DNA from: Rohdeia sp041398665
GTDB lineage: Bacteria; Planctomycetota; UBA1135; GCA-002686595
Direction of reading: 5' to 3'
Length of the DNA: 64,000 nucleotides
Assembly: GCA_041398665.1 (NCBI GenBank)
Contig: JAWKUH010000006.1
Coordinates: 62,001 to 126,000, forward strand
In this document: positions 41,687-50,508 of the stretch, piece after piece
Layout of the letters: each line of letters begins with the position of its first letter
How positions within the stretch are numbered: position 1 is the first letter of the stretch
Made by a program: the position numbers and the translations under genes
Notes under the pieces: generated by a model
What the model was told of the DNA's origin: nothing
Database searches by the model: none
The model's input: only the letters and a program-made list of their open reading frames with translations

Positions 41687-43258
41687 ATGCGCCCCCTCCG
41701 AGCCTCGCTGCTGCCCGCCGCCGTCCTCTCCGTCGCCCTCCTCGCGCCAGACGCCGTCGCGCAGCTCTCGGTCCACCGCACCGGCGGGACCTTCGGCGAG
41801 GGCCTCGACTACGCCATCACGGGCGGCACGCCGTTCAACGCCTTCGTGTTCGTGATCTCGGCGAACACCGGTCCGCTCCCGCTCTCGATCGTCGACCCGA
41901 CCGACCCGCGCGTGATGGAGGTCGGCATCGACCTCATGCAGTACTGGGTCATCGCCGGGCTCGACGCCTCAGGCGCGGCCAACATCCACTACGGACTGCC
42001 CGGGACGTCGACGCTCACGGGCGTGCCGATCCACGCGCAGGCCGTCACGCTCCCCGGACCGGTCATGCTGTTCGACGAGATCTCGAACCGCACGTCGTTC
42101 CGCCTGTCGCTCCCCGCGCGTTCGACGTACACGATCGAGGACGCGCCGCTCGGCATCACGGGACACGCCGCCACGTCGCTGCCCGGCGGCGACGTCCTTC
42201 TGACCGGCGGCGGCGCGCGCGACGCCGGCGGCTTCAGCGCCGGGTTCGGGAACGTCCTGCGCTACGACCACCAGATGGGTCGGTTCGACCTCCTCGCGAA
42301 CCAGCTCACCACGCCGCGCTCCGCGCACACCGCGACGCTGCTGCAGGACGGCACGGTCCTCCTCGTCGGCGGCACGGACTCGCTCGGGAACCCGACCGCC
42401 GCCGTCGAACGCATCGACGCGGCGACCGGAGCGGCGATCTCCACCTCGGCGCTCGACGCGCCGCGCGTGTTCCACTCGGCGACCCTGCTGGGCAACGGCA
42501 AGGTGCTCGTCGTCGGCGGCACGAGCTCGATCGACTTCTCGAACCCGCTCGGTGCGCTCGGCGCCGTGCTCGCCTCCACGCGCCTCTACGACCCGACCTC
42601 GAACACCTGGAGCAACGGGCCGAACCTCCCGCAGTCGCGGGCGGGACACCGTGCGACGCTGCTCACGGACGGTCGCGTCCTGGTGACGGGCGGCCTCGCG
42701 GTCACGTTCTTCCTCGGCGTCCCGATCCCGTCGTTCTCGAACGACGCGCGTCGCTACGACCCGAACACCAACGGCTTCACGGCGGCGGGAACCTTCAGCG
42801 GCGGACGCGCCTTCCACGCGCAGGCGCGACTCGCCGACGGGCGTGTGATGCTGGTGGGCGGCGCCGAGGGCGACTTCCTGGCCCAGACCTTCAACGCGCG
42901 TTCGGACAGCCGGATCTACGACCCGACGACCAACTCGTGGTCGAACGGCCCGTCGATCTCGCAGGCGCGCGCGTACGCGGAACTCGTCGTCTCGGGCAGC
43001 CGCAAGCCGACGCTGATCGGCGGGCTCGCGTCGGTCGACATCACGACGACGACGGGAGCAGCCGCGGACACGATCGAGGTGCTCGACCTCGCCGTCCCGA
43101 GCTGGACGACCGTCGGGACGCAACTCATGCCGCGGCCCATCGGAGCCGTCGCGCTCACCGACTCGGCGAGCGCGCCGCGCGCTCTCACGACCGGCGAGTC
43201 GAGCAACGCGCTCGGCGGCGCCACCGACTTCACGGCGGAGACCTTCGTCCTCCCGTGA
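41687..43258 (+). CDS. Secreted Kelch-repeat protein
   Basis: 523 aa with a signal peptide ending in DAVAQ (about residue 25). An N-terminal domain of about 120 residues is shared in style with other exported proteins here (AITGGTPFNAFVFVISANTG). Six or so Kelch-type blades follow, each with the pattern HTATLLQDGTVLLVGGT and YDPTSNTWSNGP. It is probably a beta-propeller at the cell surface. A TACGAT hexamer at 41626-41631 is a possible -10. The galactose-oxidase catalytic residues are not evident. Confidence 0.8.
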   Translation: MRPLRASLLPAAVLSVALLAPDAVAQLSVHRTGGTFGEGLDYAITGGTPFNAFVFVISANTGPLPLSIVDPTDPRVMEVGIDLMQYWVIAGLDASGAANIHYGLPGTSTLTGVPIHAQAVTLPGPVMLFDEISNRTSFRLSLPARSTYTIEDAPLGITGHAATSLPGGDVLLTGGGARDAGGFSAGFGNVLRYDHQMGRFDLLANQLTTPRSAHTATLLQDGTVLLVGGTDSLGNPTAAVERIDAATGAAISTSALDAPRVFHSATLLGNGKVLVVGGTSSIDFSNPLGALGAVLASTRLYDPTSNTWSNGPNLPQSRAGHRATLLTDGRVLVTGGLAVTFFLGVPIPSFSNDARRYDPNTNGFTAAGTFSGGRAFHAQARLADGRVMLVGGAEGDFLAQTFNARSDSRIYDPTTNSWSNGPSISQARAYAELVVSGSRKPTLIGGLASVDITTTTGAAADTIEVLDLAVPSWTTVGTQLMPRPIGAVALTDSASAPRALTTGESSNALGGATDFTAETFVLP

Positions 43259-43269
43259 GCCCACTGCAC

Positions 43270-43305
43270 GCGACGGCGGGCCCGCACCGGCGGGCCCACC
43301 GTCGC
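43270..43305 (+). terminator. 16-bp hairpin after the Kelch gene
   Basis: Arms 43270-43285 and 43290-43305 pair with one mismatch around an ACCG loop, 12 nt after the stop codon. A weakly T-containing tract follows. Confidence 0.65.
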
Positions 43306-43350
43306 GCCTCCGTTCGTACTCCCTCCTCCAGAACCCTGCCCACCCATCCC

Positions 43351-44979
43351 GTGCTCCGACGTTCGATCTCGACCGAGACCCTCGCCGCTACACTCTTCGC
43401 CACCCTCCTCTCCGGACCCGCACTCGCTCAGTACGAGGTCGCGCGCGAGGACCGGAACGCCGACCTTCCCTCCCTCGTCGGGACCGGCCTCGGAACCTCG
43501 CTCGACGTCAGCGGCGACCGTGCGATCGCCGGCTCGGTCGGCGACTTCGCCACCTTCGACGGCAGCGTCTTCTTCTTCGAGCGCGACCTCTCGGGCGCGT
43601 GGGTCCAGACCGAGATCGTCCTCCCCACGAGCGCGAGCCACCGGTTCTTCGGGGCCGCCGTCGCCATGGACGGCGATCGCGCCGCGATCGGGTCCCCCGG
43701 ACCGGGCAACGGCACGCTCCCGGGCGAGGTTCTCCTGCTCGAGTACACCGGCGGCTGGCTCGGTGCCGCCACGCTCTCCGCGCCCACCCCGACGAACGGC
43801 GACTTCTTCGGCACCTCGCTCGCCGTGAGCGGCCAGCGCGTCCTCGTCGGTGCGCCGGGCGACGCGTCGGGCGCGGGTCGCGTGTACGTCCTCGAACGCT
43901 CTGTCGGCGGCCTCTGGCAGCACGTCGCCGACTTCACATCGGGCGACCCCGACGCCGGCGACGGCTTCGGCACCACCGTCGCCTGGGCGGGTTCGCGAGC
44001 GATCGTGTCGGCGCCGCGCGACAACGCCGCGGCGGTCGACGCGGGTGCCGTGTACGTCTTCGAGGAGACCGCGCCCGGTACCTGGACCGAGGTGACGAAG
44101 CTCGTCGCGTCCGATGCGGCACCCGGCGACAACTTCGGTCTCGTCCTCGACGCCCACGGCGATCGAGTCGCGGCCGGTTCTCCGACCAAGGCCATCACGG
44201 GTGCTCGCGCCGGCGTCGCCTACGTCCTCGAGGTCGACGGGTCGGGGACGTGGAGCGAGGTGGACGAGATCACGATCCCGAACACGGTGATCAACATCGG
44301 TTTCGCGCTCGCACTCGGGAGCATCGCGATCGGCGACGAGCACGTCGTGCTCGGGTACCCCGGGACGATCGGCGGCGTCTTCGTCGCCGAGCGCCGCACC
44401 GACGGCACCTACCGCACGTCGATCCAACTCGCCGCGACGGACGCGCCGACCGGGATCTTCTCGTCGTTCGGGTACGGTCGACGCGTCGCGGTGGACGGTT
44501 CGACGCTGCTCGTGTCGGCGCCCGGAGCGGGACTGCCGACGTTCTTCGGCTTCACCGGCCGCTGCTACGAGTACGGACTCGGTCAGCTCTACCACGGACT
44601 CCGCGACGTCTCGATCGCGACGCCGTTCCCGCAGAACCTCCACCTCCGCGCGACCGACGCGCACGCCGGCGACATCTGGTACTTCATGGGCTCGGCGACC
44701 GGGACCTCCCCGGGCACGTTCGACCCCGTGAGCGGACTGACCCTCCCCCTCAACTACGACGCCTACACGCAGTTGCTGCTCGGGACGGGCTTCACGTTCT
44801 CCGGTTGGTTCGGCCAGCTCGACCCGAACGGGGAGGGCGAGGCCGCCTTCGTGCTGCCGGGCGGCGTGAGTTCGAGCTTCGCCGGCAAGGTCCTGCACCA
44901 CGCCTACCTCGTGTTCGACTCGACGACCTTCGCGCTGAGCGCGATCAGCAACGCCACCCCGGTCAGGCTCGTCAACTGA
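43351..44979 (+). CDS. Secreted FG-GAP repeat protein
   Basis: 542 aa. A signal peptide (TLAATLFATLLSGPALAQ) is followed by six or more FG-GAP/integrin-like blades with the pattern DFFGTSLAVSGQRVLVGAPG and AGRVYVLE (about residues 35-395). The last 120 residues are a separate module (NLHLRATDAHAGDIWYFMGS, PGTFDP, LPLNYDAYTQLLL). Its recurrent look suggests a lineage-specific C-terminal surface domain. GTG 43351 follows a terminator by 45 nt and is chosen because it directly precedes the signal peptide. Confidence 0.8.
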   Translation: MLRRSISTETLAATLFATLLSGPALAQYEVAREDRNADLPSLVGTGLGTSLDVSGDRAIAGSVGDFATFDGSVFFFERDLSGAWVQTEIVLPTSASHRFFGAAVAMDGDRAAIGSPGPGNGTLPGEVLLLEYTGGWLGAATLSAPTPTNGDFFGTSLAVSGQRVLVGAPGDASGAGRVYVLERSVGGLWQHVADFTSGDPDAGDGFGTTVAWAGSRAIVSAPRDNAAAVDAGAVYVFEETAPGTWTEVTKLVASDAAPGDNFGLVLDAHGDRVAAGSPTKAITGARAGVAYVLEVDGSGTWSEVDEITIPNTVINIGFALALGSIAIGDEHVVLGYPGTIGGVFVAERRTDGTYRTSIQLAATDAPTGIFSSFGYGRRVAVDGSTLLVSAPGAGLPTFFGFTGRCYEYGLGQLYHGLRDVSIATPFPQNLHLRATDAHAGDIWYFMGSATGTSPGTFDPVSGLTLPLNYDAYTQLLLGTGFTFSGWFGQLDPNGEGEAAFVLPGGVSSSFAGKVLHHAYLVFDSTTFALSAISNATPVRLVN

Positions 44980-45026
44980 GGTCGGCGTTCCGGGCGCGAG
45001 CCCTGGGACGCACCCCTCCCATGGCA

Positions 45027-45062
45027 TAGGATCCGCGGCGGCCCGGGGCGACCGGGCCGCCG
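45027..45062 (+). promoter_or_regulatory. Putative promoter and leader hairpin of the sigma-factor gene
   Basis: TAGGAT at 45027-45032 would start transcription near 45039. The expected short leader is almost entirely a perfect 11-bp hairpin (45036-45046 with 45052-45062, loop GGCGA) that ends 3 nt before ATG 45066. No ribosome-binding site is visible. It may control translation, or instead terminate the upstream FG-GAP transcript. Confidence 0.45.
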
Positions 45063-45065
45063 TCC

Positions 45066-45785
45066 ATGTCCCACGAGCCCGACACGTCCGGGGGCGACCC
45101 GGCGAACGACGCCGAACTGCCCGACCCGAAGCCGCACGAGGTGGCTGGCGGCGACGTGCAGCGACTCGTCGCGCAGGCGCAGGAGGGCGACGTCGGTGCG
45201 CTCAACACCTTGTTCGAGCGCTACCACGGCATGCTCGTCGAGGTCGCACGCCGACGGCTCGGCGCGCGGCTCAAGCTGCGCGAGGATCCCGACGACCTGG
45301 CGCAGACGACGTTCCGCGAGGCGACGCGCGACTTCCGGCAGTACCGCTACCAGGGCGAGGGCAGCCTGCTGCGCTGGCTGATCCAGATCCTCAACAACAA
45401 GATCCGCGACAAGGCCGAGTTCTACTCGGCGACGAAGCGCGACCTCTCGCGCGAGCGCGCGATCGAGGTCGGCAAGGGCGACGAGGCGCGCACGATCGAC
45501 CTCGAGGCACACGACCTCTCGGTGACGCGTCAGGTGTCGCGCGAGGAGGAGTTCGACATCCTGCGCCACGGGCTCGAGCGACTCTCGCCCGACCACCGCA
45601 CCGCCATCACGCTCGTGTTCTTCCAGGGCCTCACGCTGCGCGAGGCCGGCGAGCACATGGGCGGTCGCACCGAGGACGCCGTGCGCATGCTGCTGCGGCG
45701 GGCGGAGAAGAGCCTGCGGGACATCGTCGCGGGCAAGCTCGAGGGCGAGGTCGCGGAGGGTCGCGCCGAGCCCGACGAGGAGTGA
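45066..45785 (+). CDS. ECF-like RNA polymerase sigma factor
   Basis: 239 aa. Sigma region 2 covers about residues 35-120 (LFERYHGMLVEVARRRLG, DPDDLAQTTFREATRDF, GSLLRWLIQILNNKIRD). Region 4 covers about 160-220 (LSPDHRTAITLVFFQGLTLREAGEHMG, AVRMLLRRAEKSL). No region 1.1 or 3 is present, so it is of extracytoplasmic-function type. No anti-sigma factor or linked kinase lies beside it. The N-terminus is acidic and disordered. Confidence 0.9.
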   Translation: MSHEPDTSGGDPANDAELPDPKPHEVAGGDVQRLVAQAQEGDVGALNTLFERYHGMLVEVARRRLGARLKLREDPDDLAQTTFREATRDFRQYRYQGEGSLLRWLIQILNNKIRDKAEFYSATKRDLSRERAIEVGKGDEARTIDLEAHDLSVTRQVSREEEFDILRHGLERLSPDHRTAITLVFFQGLTLREAGEHMGGRTEDAVRMLLRRAEKSLRDIVAGKLEGEVAEGRAEPDEE

Positions 45786-45886
45786 GGGGGCGGTCCTCGG
45801 TCGAGGCGTCTCCGCACGTCCCGAGGGGGCTCGAAGGAGCCGCGCGGGCGCGCTCGCTCGGGGCGTCGGGGCCCAGTCCGACCCGC

Positions 45887-45915
45887 TTGCATCGGCGCTC
45901 GGGGGCGTCTACCAT
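45887..45915 (+). promoter_or_regulatory. Promoter of tRNA-Val
   Basis: TTGCAT (45887-45892) and TACCAT (45910-45915) are separated by 17 bp, a housekeeping-type arrangement. The predicted transcript start is about 37 nt before the mature tRNA. Confidence 0.55.
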
Positions 45916-45959
45916 CTCGCCCCCTCGACGGGCGCGACGCGCTCCGAGGGGACCTACCG

Positions 45960-46035
45960 GGGCCATTAACTCAATCGGTAGAGTGCCATGTTCACAGCGT
46001 GGAAGTTGCTGGTTCGAGTCCAGCATGGCCCACCA
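45960..46035 (+). tRNA. tRNA-Val(CAC)
   Basis: Full cloverleaf: acceptor GGGCCAT/ATGGCCC, D-stem ACTC/GAGT, anticodon stem CCATG/CGTGG with loop TTCACAG (anticodon CAC), and T-arm GCTGG-TTCGAGT-CCAGC. The discriminator is A46032, and CCA is genome-encoded at 46033-46035. It decodes GUG valine codons, which are frequent in GC-rich genomes. Confidence 0.95.
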
Positions 46036-46220
46036 GGACCGCCGCTCGGCACTCGCGGGGTCCACGCGCGCGACGGATGGCGTCGCCCCCGGTTCGCGCG
46101 TTCCGGGTTCGAGGTTCGACCGGCGCGCGCTACGTATGACCGCGTCGTCGCACCGCGTTGACGCGCAGGCGCCGCTCTCCCGCGAGCAGGACGCTCACGA
46201 GAGTCGGCCCCGAATGCGAA

Positions 46221-46248
46221 GGAGCGCCGAACTCGCGCTCGGCGCTCC
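46221..46248. terminator. Hairpin between tRNA and oxidoreductase gene
   Basis: A perfect 10-bp stem GGAGCGCCGA/TCGGCGCTCC with an 8-nt loop. It lies about 185 nt after the tRNA and about 50 nt past the minus-strand stop at 46297, where it is followed on the minus strand by a T-containing tract. It most likely terminates the minus-strand gene. Confidence 0.55.
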
Positions 46249-46296
46249 TCCTCGTCTCGCGCCGCGGCTCTCACCGCGGCACCGTGGCGCTCGGCG

Positions 46297-49209
46297 TCAC
46301 TTCACGATCTCGAGCGGCGCGTTCTCCGGCACGACCTGGAGGCACTTCAGGTAGTCGACGATCGACTTCCTCTGGTCCTCGGTGAGAGCCAGGTAGGCGT
46401 CGCGCGACGCCGCGCCCTCGCCGCCGTGGCGACGGACGGCGTCGTCGATCGTGAGCGAACGACCGTCGTGCATGAAGGGCGGTTCGTTCGCCATGCCCCA
46501 CAGCTTCTTGGTCAGGAACATGTTGCCGGGGACCCCCGCCTGCACCTTCGGCTCGGCGAGGTCCGGACCCATGTCGTGGCGCTTGAGGTCGGTGAAGGCC
46601 GGGACGAGCACCTCGCCGCCGGTCTCGCGCGGGAGGCGCGGGCCCGGGCCCTGGGCGCACAGGTCGACGGCGAACGGCATCGGCACGTCCGCGACCTGCA
46701 GGTTGCCCGCCGGGTTGTAGGGGTTGGGCTCCGTGAAGATCGGACTGTCGAGCACGAGGAACGGCACGTGGCAGTCCGCGCAACCCGCGTCCATGAAGAG
46801 CTGCTCGCCGCGATCCACCGACTTCCTCCGCGCGGCGTCCGCCGGGACGATCCGGCCGGGGGCCGGGAGCATCGCCTGGTAGAGCGTGACCGCGGTGATG
46901 TCACCGGCGTCGAGCTCGTCCACCATGCCGTCGCCGTCGTGGTCGACGCCCACGCCGAAGCGCTCCGTCGACTGCATGCCGTGGTGGTGGTTCATGGCGT
47001 TGTTCGTGAACTCGCGCAGCGAGATCACGACGCCCTTCTGGTGGAACGGCTTGACGATCAGGTCGGCGTCGACGCCTGCGACGGCGCTCGTGTCGACGGT
47101 GCCGATCGTGTCGCCGGGGTCGGCGGAGATCGAACCGAAGTCCACGCCCTTCGTGACGAGGGGCAGCGTGACGGTCGCCGCGTTCGTGTTCGCCTGGCTG
47201 ATGGCGGAGTCGCGGATCGCCTGCAGCTCGGCCGTCATCTCGCGCGCGAGCAGCTCGATGTAGCCCGAGCCGAACATGCCCAACGTGTTGCGCTCGTTCG
47301 CGACGTTCTGGAGCGTGAGGCCGGGGTCCTCCGTCGCGTCGTCGAAGTTGACGAAGGCCTGGGCCTGCGCCAGCACGAACACGTTCGCGACGTTGTCGCC
47401 GCCGCCGCCGCTGCGCGGCGAGTTGTGGCACGCACCGCACGCACCCGAGTCGGGCGCGGAGATGCGGTTGAAGTTGTGCGGCATCGTCTCGGTCGGCCGG
47501 GGCGCACCGGTGCCCGTCGCGTCGGGGCGTCCCGCACCGTCGAGCGTGTTGAAGTGCGCGTTGAACAGGCCGCTGCCGATCTGGAAGAGCGCGTCGGCGC
47601 TCCACAGGCCGTTGTCCACGTCGGTCTGCGAGACGTGCGCGGGGACCGCCGGCTCCTCGCCGACGACGCCGCTCCACGTCTCGAGGATCGTGTTCGACGC
47701 CGCGTCCTCGGGGAGCGTCTGCAGCGTCTTCAGGAACGCGACGAGGTCGTCCTGGTCGGACGCCGAGAGCAGGGCGAAGGCGTCGTTCGAGGCCTGGCCC
47801 TCGCCGCCGTGCATCTGGATCGCCTCGGTGATCGTCGTCGCGCGACCGTTGTGCATGTAGGGCGACTCGTTCGCCATGCCCCACAGCTTCTTCGTGAGGA
47901 ACACGTTGCCCGGGACGCCGGCCTGCACGAGCGGCTCGGCGAAGGTCGAGCCCATGTCGTGGCGCTTGAGGTCGGTGTAGGCGCGCACCTTGACGGTGCC
48001 GTCGATCTCCTTCGAGAGGTGCGGACCGGGGCCGGTCGCCGTCAGGTCGAACTCGAGCGGCACGGCGACGTCCTGCACGCGCAGGTTGCCCGCCGGGTTG
48101 TAGGGGTTCGGCTCGGAGAACACGGGGTCCTCGAGCGTCAGGAACGGCGTGTGGCAGTCGGCGCAGCCGATGTTCGAGAAGATCGTCTCGCCGTTCGCCA
48201 CCGACGCCAGCGCGGTCGCGTTGTTGGGCAGGACGCGGCCGGGGGCGGGGAGGGTCGCCTGGAAGATCGTCGTCGCCGTGACGTCGCCCACCGACAGCTC
48301 GTCGACGTGACCGTCCTTGTCGTGGTCGACACCCTCGCCGAACCGCTCCGTCGACTGCATGCCGTGGTGGTGGTTCATGGCGTTGTTCGTGAACTCGCGC
48401 AGCGAGATCACGACGCCCTTCTGGTGGAACGGCTTGACCACGAGGTCGGTGTCGACGCCGACGATCCCGCTCGTGTCGAGGATGTCGCCCGGGAGCTGGT
48501 TGACGTCGGCCGAGATCTGGCCGAAGTCGATGCCCTTCGTGACGAGCGGCAGCGTCTCGGGGTTGCCCGAGAGGAGCGTCGCGTCGATGACCTGTTGACG
48601 GATCGCCTGCAGGTCGGCCGTCATCTCGCGCGCGAGCATCTCGATGTAGCCGGAGCCGGCCATGCCGATCGTCGCGCGCTCGTTGGCGACCGTGTCGAGC
48701 TCGAAGACGCCGAAGTCGTCGCCCGCGCCGCCGTCGAAGGTCACGAACGAGTGCGCCTGCCCGAGCACGAAGACGTTGGCGACGTTGTCGCCGCCGCCGC
48801 CCGCGAACGGCTTGTTGTGGCAGCCCGCGCACGAGTTCGCGTCGGGGCCCGAGATGCGGTTGAAGTTCTCGGGCGACTCGCGCCGGGCGCGCACGGCGCC
48901 GGTGCCCGTCGTCTCGGGGCGACCCGCTCCGTCGAGCGTGTTGAAGTTCGCGACGAACAGCTGCTTGCCGCGCTCGATCAACGTCTCGACGTCGATGCGG
49001 TCGGCCTCGACGTCGGCCTGGAGCACGTGGCTCGCGATGGTCGGCTCGTCTCCGAGCGCGTCGGGTGCGATCTCGCCGCCGGACACGGTGCTCGACGACT
49101 CGGAGCAGGAGGTGAGCACTCCGGCCGAAGCCAGGAACGCGGTGGAGGCGAGGCCGAGGAAACGGCGACGGAACGCGGCGCTCGTGCGCTCGCTCGATTG
49201 TCTGGACAT
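46297..49209 (-). CDS. Internally duplicated di-heme oxidoreductase (four hemes)
   Basis: 970 aa. The N-terminus has a twin-arginine-like RRRFLG and a lipobox-like VLTSC. Two complete copies of a DHOR-type di-heme unit follow (about residues 55-505 and 518-970). Heme c motifs are CAGCH (C127), CADCH (C349), CGACH (C591) and CADCH (C810). Corresponding motifs are about 462 residues apart. Both copies keep VVISLREFTNNAMNHHHGMQ, KRHDMG, LTKKLWGMAN and MHNGR/MHDGR. Family members are exported peroxidase-like or thiol-oxidoreductase-like proteins of unknown substrate. The ResB/CcsA system at 61.5-64 kb would attach the hemes. Single-copy relatives are about half this length. Confidence 0.88.
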   Translation of the reverse strand: MSRQSSERTSAAFRRRFLGLASTAFLASAGVLTSCSESSSTVSGGEIAPDALGDEPTIASHVLQADVEADRIDVETLIERGKQLFVANFNTLDGAGRPETTGTGAVRARRESPENFNRISGPDANSCAGCHNKPFAGGGGDNVANVFVLGQAHSFVTFDGGAGDDFGVFELDTVANERATIGMAGSGYIEMLAREMTADLQAIRQQVIDATLLSGNPETLPLVTKGIDFGQISADVNQLPGDILDTSGIVGVDTDLVVKPFHQKGVVISLREFTNNAMNHHHGMQSTERFGEGVDHDKDGHVDELSVGDVTATTIFQATLPAPGRVLPNNATALASVANGETIFSNIGCADCHTPFLTLEDPVFSEPNPYNPAGNLRVQDVAVPLEFDLTATGPGPHLSKEIDGTVKVRAYTDLKRHDMGSTFAEPLVQAGVPGNVFLTKKLWGMANESPYMHNGRATTITEAIQMHGGEGQASNDAFALLSASDQDDLVAFLKTLQTLPEDAASNTILETWSGVVGEEPAVPAHVSQTDVDNGLWSADALFQIGSGLFNAHFNTLDGAGRPDATGTGAPRPTETMPHNFNRISAPDSGACGACHNSPRSGGGGDNVANVFVLAQAQAFVNFDDATEDPGLTLQNVANERNTLGMFGSGYIELLAREMTAELQAIRDSAISQANTNAATVTLPLVTKGVDFGSISADPGDTIGTVDTSAVAGVDADLIVKPFHQKGVVISLREFTNNAMNHHHGMQSTERFGVGVDHDGDGMVDELDAGDITAVTLYQAMLPAPGRIVPADAARRKSVDRGEQLFMDAGCADCHVPFLVLDSPIFTEPNPYNPAGNLQVADVPMPFAVDLCAQGPGPRLPRETGGEVLVPAFTDLKRHDMGPDLAEPKVQAGVPGNMFLTKKLWGMANEPPFMHDGRSLTIDDAVRRHGGEGAASRDAYLALTEDQRKSIVDYLKCLQVVPENAPLEIVK

Positions 49210-49515
49210 GGCGCGAAGGCGCGCCGGCGGCCGCTGGCAGGGGCCGGACCGGCGTCGGTAGGGCAGGAGGCGAACTGGACGCCCACCGAACGGAACGGGC
49301 GTCCCTACGAGTCTACGGCCCTCACCAGTGCCGTGTCGGGCCCCGGCGCGTGCGGTTTATGATCGAAATCGAGGGCGGACCCCCGCTCGCCGCCGAGCCC
49401 GAGAACGACGGCGGGCGCGCGACCTTTCTCGGGGCCCCGCCGTCGATTGGAGAGGTCCGCGCCTCTGCGGCGCGCCCCGCGTGCCGGGGGGGGCAGAGCC
49501 GCGCGCCGCCCTCGC
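49210..49515. other. Intergenic region upstream of the heme protein
   Basis: 306 nt between etfA and the di-heme gene. It holds an AT-rich patch at about 49355-49372 that may be the promoter of the minus-strand heme-protein gene. An 8-bp inverted repeat GGACGCCC/GGGCGTCC (49277-49284 and 49297-49304) lies between that patch and the gene and could be an operator. No coding region was seen. Confidence 0.35.
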
Positions 49516-50469
49516 TCAGCCCTGCTTCCGCAGCTCCTGGACCGCCGCGGTCAGCGCGGGAAGCACCTCGAAGGCGTCGCCGACGATGCCGTAGTCCGCG
49601 AGCTTGAAGATCGGCGCCTCGGGGTCCTTGTTGATCGCGACGATGACCTTGGCCGTCTTCATGCCGGCGAGGTGCTGGATCGCGCCGGAGATGCCGACGG
49701 CGACGTAGAGCTGGGGCGACACGGTCTTGCCGGTCTGGCCGACCTGCTCGCCGTGGGGGCGCCAGCCCATGTCGACGACCGCGCGGCTCGCTCCGACGGC
49801 GGCGTTGCCGAACGCGGCGGCGAGGTCCTCGATCAACTTGAAGTTCTCGGGCGCCTGCATGCCCCGTCCGCCGGAGACGACGACCGGCGCCTCGCTGACG
49901 TCGAGACTGCCGCCGGTCTTGGCGGCGACGTCCTTCAGCACGGCCTTGAAGTCGGTCGTCCCGCTGACCTGCACGACCTCGGCCTTCCCGCCGCGCTCCG
50001 TCACCGGGAAGGTGTTGCGGCGCAGCGTGGCGCAGAGCACCGGGGCGGTCGAGCCGAGCGTCGCGACGAGCTTGCCCGCCAGCCACGGGCGCTGAACCGT
50101 GAAACCGTCGCCGCTCTTCTCGAGCGCGGTGCAGTCCGAGAACAGCGTGCAGTCGAGCTGCGCGGCGACGCGCGGCGCGAGGTCGCGTCCCGCACCGGTC
50201 GCAGCGGCGAGGAAGGCCTTCGCCGAGTGTTCCTTGCAGGCGTTCGCGACGTCGGTCGCGAGCGCGTCGGGGCAGGTCCCCGCGCCGCCGACGACGACCG
50301 CCTTGTCGGCGCCGTGCGTGCCGAGCGCGCCGGCGGCGCTCTCCGCACCTTCACCGGTGACGACGGCCACCACGCTGTCCGCGACGCCGCGCGCGGCACC
50401 GAGGGCCTCGAGTCCCGAGCGGCGCGGGGCGCCGCCGACCTGTTCGACGAAGACGACGATCGTGCTCAT
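49516..50469 (-). CDS. etfA: Electron transfer flavoprotein alpha subunit
   Basis: 317 aa. The FAD-binding C-terminal domain is clear: VGASRAVVDMGWRPHGEQVGQTGKTVSPQLY (split here as VGASRAVVD, GWRPHGEQVGQTGKTV) then AVGISGAIQHLAGM and INKDPEAPIF. It forms the ETF heterodimer with EtfB (upstream, 39 nt away) and passes electrons from acyl-CoA and related dehydrogenases to the quinone pool. With the branched-chain dehydrogenase operon at the start of the window it fits amino-acid and fatty-acid oxidation. Confidence 0.96.
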   Translation of the reverse strand: MSTIVVFVEQVGGAPRRSGLEALGAARGVADSVVAVVTGEGAESAAGALGTHGADKAVVVGGAGTCPDALATDVANACKEHSAKAFLAAATGAGRDLAPRVAAQLDCTLFSDCTALEKSGDGFTVQRPWLAGKLVATLGSTAPVLCATLRRNTFPVTERGGKAEVVQVSGTTDFKAVLKDVAAKTGGSLDVSEAPVVVSGGRGMQAPENFKLIEDLAAAFGNAAVGASRAVVDMGWRPHGEQVGQTGKTVSPQLYVAVGISGAIQHLAGMKTAKVIVAINKDPEAPIFKLADYGIVGDAFEVLPALTAAVQELRKQG

Positions 50470-50508
50470 GGTTCGTGTTCCTTGTTCGCTCGCTGCGGGA
50501 GGCAGGGG

